Below, piece by piece: positions 58,325 through 64,000 of a DNA stretch of 64,000 nt. Position numbers and translations under genes: made by a program. This DNA comes from Austwickia sp. (GTDB lineage Bacteria; Actinomycetota; Actinomycetes; Actinomycetales; Dermatophilaceae): NCBI GenBank assembly GCA_016711265.1, contig JADJTI010000001.1:310001-374000 (forward strand), given 5' to 3'. The notes under the pieces are model-generated. The model was not told the origin of the DNA. It was given only the letters and a program-made list of their open reading frames with translations, and did not search any database. Position 1 is the first letter of the stretch. Each line of letters begins with the position of its first letter.

Positions 58325-59044
58325 GTGGCCACCGACGGCCGTGGAGGACGGTTCACCATCGGGGCCGTCCTGGCCCGCCTCCAGCCGGAATTCCCCGACA
58401 TCACGATCTCCAAGATCCGCTTCCTGGAAGCGGAAGGCCTGATCGCGCCAGAGCGCACCCCGTCGGGCTACCGCACCTTCAGCGAACGCGACATTGACCG
58501 GCTCTCCTACGTGTTGACGGCCCAGCGCGATCGCTTCTGGCCGTTGAAGGTCATCCGCGAGGCTCTGGACGCCATGGACCGAGGCCTTCAGCCACCTGAG
58601 GCCGATGCGGCTCGCCCGCGACCGACCGTTCCCGAAACGCCCGGTGATCCCGACGTGCCGGCGGCGGCGTCCCTGGTGGCCCAGTCACCGGGAGGAATGC
58701 GCCTGACCAAGGCCGAAATCGCCCGAACCGTCGGCCTGCCCGAGGACGATGTGGATGCTCTGTGCACCTACCACCTACTCAGCCCGGGCAAGGACGGCCA
58801 CTTCGCGGCCTCGGCGTTGCCGATCGCAACAGCGGCCGCCGCGCTGCGCGGCTACGGCATCGAGCCGCGGCATCTGCGCGCTTTCCGGACGGCTGCCGAT
58901 CGAGAGCTGGGGCTCCTGCAGCAAGTCCTCTCGCCCCTGCGTGGCCGCCACGAGGACCGCGTGGCACAGGTCAGCGCGGAACTTCTGCAGCAGTGCATCG
59001 CCCTGCACGTCGCGCTCATCAAGGCATCCCTGGCCGAGCGGTGA
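58325..59044 (+). CDS. MerR-family regulator (Rv1828/FtsR-like)
   Basis: 239-residue regulator. The N-terminal MerR winged helix reads F-T-I-G-A-V-L-A-R-L-Q-P-E-F-P-D-I-T-I-S, then R-F-L-E-A-E-G-L-I-A-P-E-R-T-P-S-G-Y-R-T-F. A long linker and a C-terminal helical domain with no metal-binding Cys follow. It is the counterpart of Rv1828 and corynebacterial FtsR, which activates ftsZ. It starts 8 nt after garA in the same operon. Confidence 0.92.
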   Translation: MATDGRGGRFTIGAVLARLQPEFPDITISKIRFLEAEGLIAPERTPSGYRTFSERDIDRLSYVLTAQRDRFWPLKVIREALDAMDRGLQPPEADAARPRPTVPETPGDPDVPAAASLVAQSPGGMRLTKAEIARTVGLPEDDVDALCTYHLLSPGKDGHFAASALPIATAAAALRGYGIEPRHLRAFRTAADRELGLLQQVLSPLRGRHEDRVAQVSAELLQQCIALHVALIKASLAER

Positions 59045-59097
59045 CCTCGCCCGCCGGATCGAGTCCACCCGGGGGAGACGGTCGCTCACCGGCGGTA

Positions 59098-59103
59098 TAG
59101 CGT
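59098..59103 (+). promoter_or_regulatory. Leaderless -10 box (TAGCGT) for the DUF151 gene
   Basis: The box ends 6 nt before GTG 59110. Confidence 0.4.
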
Positions 59104-59109
59104 GGACAT

Positions 59110-59604
59110 GTGAAGGAACTCGACGTGTTCGGCGTGAGGGTCGAGATGCCGACCAACAACCCCATCGTGCTGTTGCGTGAGCGGAATGGGGATCGTTTCC
59201 TGCCGATCTGGGTGGGCGCCGCCGAGGCTGCCGCGATCGCCTACGCCCAGCAGGGCGTCGTACCGCCGCGACCGCTGACGCATGACTTGCTCCGCGACGT
59301 GATCGCCGCTCTGGGCCGACGGCTGCAGGAGGTGCGCATCGTGGCCCTGCGGGACAACGTCTTCCACGCCACCTTGGTCTTCGACGGTGGGATCGAAGTG
59401 AGTTCGCGCAGTTCAGACGCCATTGCCCTGGCCCTGCGCACGGGCTCACCGATCCTCGCGGTGGATGAGTTGATGGACGAGGCATCGATCGCCGTCTCCG
59501 AGGACGAAGACGACGAGGTCGAGCGTTTTCGGACCTTCCTAGACCATGTGTCAGCCGAGGATTTCGAGACCACCCCCGAGCCGCCGGACGCTCCACGGGA
59601 GTAA
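59110..59604 (+). CDS. Bifunctional nuclease family protein (DUF151)
   Basis: 164 residues; the DUF151 core is visible as N-N-P-I-V-L-L-R-E...L-P-I-W-V-G-A-A-E-A-A-A-I, H-D-L-L-R-D-V-I-A-A-L-G and S-S-R-S-S-D-A-I-A-L-A-L-R. Plant members have DNase/RNase activity; the bacterial role is unproven. It is the counterpart of Rv1829, between the two MerR genes. The C-terminal tail is acidic. Confidence 0.9.
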   Translation: MKELDVFGVRVEMPTNNPIVLLRERNGDRFLPIWVGAAEAAAIAYAQQGVVPPRPLTHDLLRDVIAALGRRLQEVRIVALRDNVFHATLVFDGGIEVSSRSSDAIALALRTGSPILAVDELMDEASIAVSEDEDDEVERFRTFLDHVSAEDFETTPEPPDAPRE

Positions 59605-59802
59605 TAACCGTCGAGTCGAGGGTTAGGGTTTGGCCAGTTTGGGCGACACGCGGTCGGAACCGCGGCGTGGTGTTTGACGGGCACGAAGGCGGCCCGTACC
59701 GTCGATTTCGTCAGCCGTCGAGGGTTGTGCTAACGCCACCGTCGACGGGGCCGATCGTGCGCCGCACGCATGGGTGAATGACGCGGATGAGGGAGGTTGG
59801 GT

Positions 59803-60390
59803 GTGAGCCCTTCAGAACGCGACGGCGGTAGCGGTCGGCCGGGCACGCAGACCCAGGGTGTTCTCTTCCCCGACGTCATGCCGCAGCTGGCCGCCGACGC
59901 CGGATACCGCGGTCCGATCGCCTGCCGTGCCGCCGGGATCACCTACCGCCAGTTGGACTACTGGGCCAGGACGGGCCTGGTGGAGCCCTCCATCCGCAAC
60001 GCCACCGGATCCGGAACTCAGCGGCTGTACAGCTTCCGCGACGTCCTCGTGCTCAAGGTCATCAAACGACTGCTGGCCACCGGCGTGACCCTGCCGCAGA
60101 TCCGCAAGGCCGTCAGTCACCTGCGTGAGCGGGGCGTGGAGGACCTGGCCCAGATCACCCTGATGAGCGACGGTTCCAGCGTCTTCGAATGCACCTCCAG
60201 CGACGAGGTCATCGACCTGGTCCAAAACGGTCAGGGAGTCTTCGGGATCGCGGTCGGCAAGGTGTGGCGCGAGGTCGAAGGTGACCTGGCCCACCTGCCC
60301 ACCGAACGGTTGACGGACGCCGAATCCCAGCCCGCCATCGACGGAGATGACGAGTTGAGCGCGCGGCGACGGCGACGGCGTACCGGCTGA
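59803..60390 (+). CDS. MerR-family regulator (Rv1830-like)
   Basis: 195 residues. The MerR helix-turn-helix reads C-R-A-A-G-I-T-Y-R-Q-L-D-Y-W-A-R-T-G-L-V-E-P, followed by R-L-Y-S-F-R-D-V-L-V-L-K. It lacks sensor Cys. GTG 59803 is set by GGGAGG 6 nt upstream. The C-terminus is basic (A-R-R-R-R-R-R-T-G). The second of a paralogous pair, next to the glycine cleavage genes. Confidence 0.91.
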   Translation: MSPSERDGGSGRPGTQTQGVLFPDVMPQLAADAGYRGPIACRAAGITYRQLDYWARTGLVEPSIRNATGSGTQRLYSFRDVLVLKVIKRLLATGVTLPQIRKAVSHLRERGVEDLAQITLMSDGSSVFECTSSDEVIDLVQNGQGVFGIAVGKVWREVEGDLAHLPTERLTDAESQPAIDGDDELSARRRRRRTG

Positions 60391-60559
60391 GACCACCTGG
60401 ACGCGGAGCTGCTCGCGACCCGCGCAGCACTGCCCACCAGGCAAGGGGCTGACGCCACGCCGTGGTGTCGGTCCCTTCGCGTGTGGCAGGCTCAAGGGCG
60501 CCGGCAGAGGTGCCGGAGGGCCCGCAAGACGCCGCGGACCCGAGTGGACAGGAGCACCG

Positions 60560-63457
60560 GTGACCAAGGACCTGCATCCGACGGGCTTGACCGACTTCGT
60601 CAGCCGTCACATCGGCCCCACCGACGACGACATCGAGGCCATGCTGCGCGTCGTCGGGCAACCCAGCCTGCGGGCGCTGGTGGATACCGCAGTTCCCGCG
60701 GACCTACGCGCCGGTGAACCGCTGGACCTGGCTGCCGCCGCCAGCGAGCACGACGTGATCCTGGAGCTGCGGGAGCTGGCCGCCCGCAACCGCGTGGTGC
60801 GTTCGATGATCGGCCTGGGGTACTACGACACGGTCACCCCGCCGGTCGTGCTGCGCAAGATCCTGGAGAACCCCGGCTGGTACACCGCCTACACGCCGTA
60901 CCAGCCGGAGATCTCCCAGGGTCGGCTGGAAGCGCTGCTGAACTTCCAGACGATGGTCTCCGACCTGACCGGCCTCGCGGTCGCCAACGCCTCGCTATTG
61001 GACGAGGGCACCGCAGCCGCCGAGGCGATGACGCTGATGCGTCGCGTCAGCCGGACGCCCGAGGATGCCGTCCTGGTCATCGATGCTGCGGTCTTCCCGC
61101 AGACCATCGCGGTCATCCGCACCCGGGCCGCCGCGCTGGGCATCGAGGTCGTCGTGGTGGGTGCGCAGGAGCTGGCCGACGTGCGATCGGCCGGCGACCT
61201 GACCCAGTCCGCGGGGGAGCGGCCGGTGTTCGGCGTGGTGGTGCAGTATCCGGGCGCCGACGGCCAGCTGCGCGACTTCGCGGCGCTCGCCCAGGCCGCC
61301 CGGGAAGCCGGCGCGCTGGTCACGGCGGCAGCGGATCTGCTGGCACTCACGCTGGTCACGCCCCCGGGGGAATGGGGCGCGGACATCGCGGTGGGGACCT
61401 CGCAGCGCTTCGGGGTTCCGATGAGTTTTGGCGGGCCGCACGCGGGGTTCATGAGTGTCCGCAGCGGGCTGGAACGCAACATCCCCGGGCGGTTGGTCGG
61501 GGTCAGCGTCGATGCCGCGGGGGCCCCGGCATACCGGCTGGCGCTGCAGACCCGTGAACAGCACATTCGACGTGAGAAGGCGACCAGCAACATCTGCACC
61601 GCCCAGGTGCTGTTGGCGGTGATCGCCTCGATGTACGCCGTGTGGCACGGGCCCGATGGACTGGCTGCCATCGCCCGTCGGATCCACGAGCATGCGGCGA
61701 CGTTGGCGGCGGGCCTTGTCGACGGCGGGCTGCGGGTGGTCACGGACAGCTACTTCGACACCATCACCGTCGCGACTCCGGGCAAGGCCACTCGGGTGGT
61801 CGTGGACGCCGAACGCCGCGGCGTCAACCTCTGGGCCCCCGACCCCGACCACGTGAGCGTCAGTTGCGACGAGACCACCGACCTGCAGGATCTGCAGAAG
61901 GTCTGGGCCGCCTTCGGGGTGCCCGGGTTGACCAGGGTGAGCACCGCGGAACCGGACTGGCCGGAAACGTTCCGACGCCGGTCGGCGTACCTCACGCATC
62001 CGGTGTTTCACGCCCACCGCAGCGAGACGGCCATGCTGCGGTATCTGAAGCAGCTCGCCGACCGGGACTACGCCCTGGACCGCGGAATGATCCCGCTCGG
62101 GTCGTGCACGATGAAGCTCAACGCGACCACGGAGATGGAGCCCATCACGTGGCCCGAATTCGCGGGTCTGCACCCGTTCGTTCCGGCAGGGCAGTCCGAA
62201 GGTATCCGGACGTTGATCGCCGACCTGGAGTCCTGGCTCTGCGAGATCACCGGGTACGACGCGGTCTGCCTGCAACCCAATGCCGGCTCCCAGGGGGAGT
62301 TGGCGGGCCTGCTCGCCATCCGTGCCTACCACCATGCGCGGGGGGAGGGCCACCGGGATGTCTGCCTGATCCCGGCGAGCGCGCACGGTACCAACGCGGC
62401 GAGCGCGGTGATGGCCGGATTGCGGGTCGTCGTGGTCAAGACCGGGCCCCGCGGTGACGTGGACCTCGACGATGTGGCCGCCAAGGTCGCCGCCCATCGG
62501 GATCAGCTCGCCGCCATCATGGTGACCTACCCCTCGACGCACGGGGTGTACGAGGACACCATGACCCGGCTCTGCCAGCTCATTCATGAGTCTGGAGGTC
62601 AAGTTTACGTTGATGGTGCGAACATGAATGCCCTGGTCGGACTGTGCCGCCCAGGCGACTTTGGCGCGGACGTCTCGCACCTGAACCTTCACAAGACGTT
62701 TAGCATTCCGCACGGCGGGGGAGGCCCTGGCGTAGGGCCGGTCGGGGTCCGCGCCCACCTGGCGCCGTATCTGCCCAACCACCCGCTGGCGCCCGAAGCC
62801 GGCCCCGCCACGGGCGTCGGGCCGATCGCCGCCGCGCCGTACGGCTCGGCTGGCGTGCTACCGATTTCCTGGGCCTACATCCGGTTGATGGGCGGGGCGG
62901 GCCTGACGAAGGCGACCGCGGTGGCCGTGCTGAACGCCAACTATGTCGCGGCGCGTCTGCGGGAGCACTACCCGGTGCTCTACTCCGGTGACTCCGGGCT
63001 GGTGGCCCACGAGTGCATCCTGGACCTGCGGGACCTGACCAAGCAGACCGGTGTGAGCGTCGACGACGTCGCCAAGCGCCTCATCGACTACGGGTTCCAC
63101 GCGCCGACCGTGTCCTTCCCGATCGCGGGCACCCTGATGGTGGAGCCGACCGAGAGCGAGGACCTGCGGGAACTGAACCGGTTCTGCGCGGCGATGATCG
63201 CGATCCGGGACGAGATCGACCAGATCGCCACGGGTGCGGTCGCGATCGCCGCGTCCGCCCTGCGGCACGCCCCCCACACCGCTCAGTCCCTGGTGGGGGA
63301 CTGGCCTGCAGCGTACGACCGGGCCAGCGCCGTCTATCCCCCAGGTGTGGACCCGCTGTCCAAGTACTGGCCGCCGGTACGCCGCGTGGACGGTGCGTAC
63401 GGCGATCGACACCTGGTGTGTTCGTGCCCGCCGCTGGAGGAACTGGCCGACAGCTGA
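60560..63457 (+). CDS. gcvP: Glycine dehydrogenase (decarboxylating), P protein
   Basis: PLP enzyme decarboxylating glycine and passing the methylamine to lipoyl-GcvH, 965 residues, full length with both homologous halves fused. The PLP Lys is K712 in H-L-N-L-H-K-T-F-S-I-P-H-G-G-G-G-P-G. GGAG precedes GTG 60560. The codons over ~62575-62715, around the PLP site, are much less GC-rich than the rest. No glycine riboswitch is seen in the 169 nt upstream. Its stop codon lies in a 13-bp tandem repeat. Confidence 0.97.
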   Translation: MTKDLHPTGLTDFVSRHIGPTDDDIEAMLRVVGQPSLRALVDTAVPADLRAGEPLDLAAAASEHDVILELRELAARNRVVRSMIGLGYYDTVTPPVVLRKILENPGWYTAYTPYQPEISQGRLEALLNFQTMVSDLTGLAVANASLLDEGTAAAEAMTLMRRVSRTPEDAVLVIDAAVFPQTIAVIRTRAAALGIEVVVVGAQELADVRSAGDLTQSAGERPVFGVVVQYPGADGQLRDFAALAQAAREAGALVTAAADLLALTLVTPPGEWGADIAVGTSQRFGVPMSFGGPHAGFMSVRSGLERNIPGRLVGVSVDAAGAPAYRLALQTREQHIRREKATSNICTAQVLLAVIASMYAVWHGPDGLAAIARRIHEHAATLAAGLVDGGLRVVTDSYFDTITVATPGKATRVVVDAERRGVNLWAPDPDHVSVSCDETTDLQDLQKVWAAFGVPGLTRVSTAEPDWPETFRRRSAYLTHPVFHAHRSETAMLRYLKQLADRDYALDRGMIPLGSCTMKLNATTEMEPITWPEFAGLHPFVPAGQSEGIRTLIADLESWLCEITGYDAVCLQPNAGSQGELAGLLAIRAYHHARGEGHRDVCLIPASAHGTNAASAVMAGLRVVVVKTGPRGDVDLDDVAAKVAAHRDQLAAIMVTYPSTHGVYEDTMTRLCQLIHESGGQVYVDGANMNALVGLCRPGDFGADVSHLNLHKTFSIPHGGGGPGVGPVGVRAHLAPYLPNHPLAPEAGPATGVGPIAAAPYGSAGVLPISWAYIRLMGGAGLTKATAVAVLNANYVAARLREHYPVLYSGDSGLVAHECILDLRDLTKQTGVSVDDVAKRLIDYGFHAPTVSFPIAGTLMVEPTESEDLRELNRFCAAMIAIRDEIDQIATGAVAIAASALRHAPHTAQSLVGDWPAAYDRASAVYPPGVDPLSKYWPPVRRVDGAYGDRHLVCSCPPLEELADS

Positions 63458-63486
63458 GCCCGACAGCTGAGCCCGACAGCTGAAGC
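63448..63486. repeat. 13-bp tandem repeat over the gcvP stop codon, 3 copies
   Basis: CGACAGCTGAGCC at 63448-63460 and 63461-63473, and a third copy with changes at its end at 63474-63486. The first includes the gcvP stop TGA (63455-63457). Because 13 is not a multiple of 3, later stops fall in other frames. Confidence 0.9.
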
Positions 63487-63574
63487 CGGCACCTTCGAGG
63501 GACCTCTCCGCTGCGGGCAGACAGCCCCTGTGGTTCGATGTCCGAGCAGCCTCGCTCACGGAAAGGGCAACGCC

Positions 63575-64000
63575 ATGGGAGCAGAGGTCTCGGGGAACGT
63601 TTGGTCCCATGAGCAGAAGCAGCGCTACCGAGAGAAGGTCCGCCAGGATCTCGACGTCTTCGAGCGGATGTTGGCCAACGCCAGCTTCGACGGCGACCAG
63701 CTGACCACGGGCATGGAGATGGAGTTGTTCCTGGTCGGTGACGACCTGGAACCCAGCTTCAGCAACGCCGAGGTGCTGGAGATCATCGGACACAAGGCGT
63801 TCCAGACCGAACTGGCCCGCTACAACGTCGAGCTCAACGTCGACCCCCGGTTGTTGTCGGGCACCGCCGCGTTCGAGCTGGAATCGGATCTGCGCAGCGC
63901 CCTGAACTACGCCCACGGCAAGGCCGAGGATGCCGGCGCGCACATGGTCCAGGTCGGTATCCTGCCCACCCTGATGCCCGAGCACTTCGCGCCCGGGTGG
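63575..64000 (+). CDS. Glutamate-cysteine ligase family protein (partial)
   Basis: First 142 codons of a gene cut by the window edge. The protein begins M-G-A-E-V-S-G-N-V-W-S and has T-G-M-E-M-E-L-F-L-V, F-Q-T-E-L-A-R-Y-N-V-E-L-N-V and V-G-I-L-P-T-L-M-P-E-H-F, matching actinobacterial carboxylate-amine ligases of the GCS2 type (~500 residues). The product could be gamma-glutamylcysteine or another glutamyl amide. GAAAGGG precedes ATG 63575. Confidence 0.82.
   Translation, partial: MGAEVSGNVWSHEQKQRYREKVRQDLDVFERMLANASFDGDQLTTGMEMELFLVGDDLEPSFSNAEVLEIIGHKAFQTELARYNVELNVDPRLLSGTAAFELESDLRSALNYAHGKAEDAGAHMVQVGILPTLMPEHFAPGW

Noticed and set aside
60391..60559. Glycine riboswitch before gcvP
   Set aside because: I looked for the conserved aptamer cores expected upstream of glycine cleavage genes and did not find them in either orientation.

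Overview
The window is high-GC DNA (about 70% by eye) with many GTG starts, tight gene overlaps of the ATGA/GTGA type and -10 boxes of the form TAnnnT. Gene content and order point to an actinobacterium: a phosphatidylinositol mannoside block (pis, patA-like, pimA), PdxST, GarA, an Rv1828/FtsR-type regulator and conserved mycobacterial-like synteny. Most likely it is a member of the Micrococcales (Intrasporangiaceae/Dermatophilaceae-like), but the genus cannot be fixed from the sequence. All but the last gene are complete; a glutamate-cysteine ligase-type gene runs off the right edge.

Layout. 1-9.2 kb, accessory/surface: a minus-strand pair for a NodB-NodC-like deacetylase/glycosyltransferase fusion and an acyltransferase-3, divergent from a GH46 chitosanase lipoprotein; then a GMC oxidoreductase, a GH3 beta-N-acetylhexosaminidase lipoprotein and tRNA-Val(CAC). 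9.4-12.1 kb: an ArsR-SRPBCC-SnoaL-TfoX operon and an aldo/keto reductase on the minus strand. 12.2-22.9 kb: thrS, a chemoreceptor, a neutral-lipid block (WS/DGAT, alpha/beta hydrolase, divergent HAD-acyltransferase fusion), a GNAT protein, a zinc-ribbon membrane protein, an F420-type nitroreductase-like protein and a HIT protein. 23-45.5 kb is a conserved core: EF-G2, pis, patA-like, pimA, LemA-like, pdxS, an MBL hydrolase, pdxT, yebC, ruvCAB, secDF, apt, relA, DUF349, a second MBL protein and hisS. 45.5-54.4 kb: a membrane protein, xerD, parA, scpA, scpB, rluB, tyrA and a fused cmk-der. 54.4-56.5 kb: tRNA-Pro(GGG) and a short island. 56.5-64 kb: pgsA, gcvH, garA, ftsR-like merR, DUF151, a second merR, gcvP and the partial ligase gene.

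How the genes work together. Four core modules are visible: inositol phospholipid/PIM synthesis, PLP synthesis, Holliday junction processing with Sec export, and chromosome segregation (XerD, ParA, ScpAB). The glycine cleavage genes gcvH and gcvP flank garA, whose family controls 2-oxoglutarate and glutamate metabolism. The first 9 kb encode making, modifying and hydrolysing an amino-sugar polymer.

Most interesting region: behind tRNA-Pro, in lower-GC DNA, lies a two-gene cassette. The first gene encodes a secreted protein with a Cys-rich hydrophobic C-terminus. Its best signal peptide is out of frame by one base at a G8 homopolymer. The second gene, 2 nt downstream, encodes a 67-residue two-TM protein. 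This looks like a bacteriocin-like/immunity pair, possibly switched by slippage. A 14-bp copy of the tRNA 3' end 237 bp downstream suggests integration. The window is also rich in short in-frame tandem repeats, two of which duplicate the stop codon of a core gene (yebC, gcvP).
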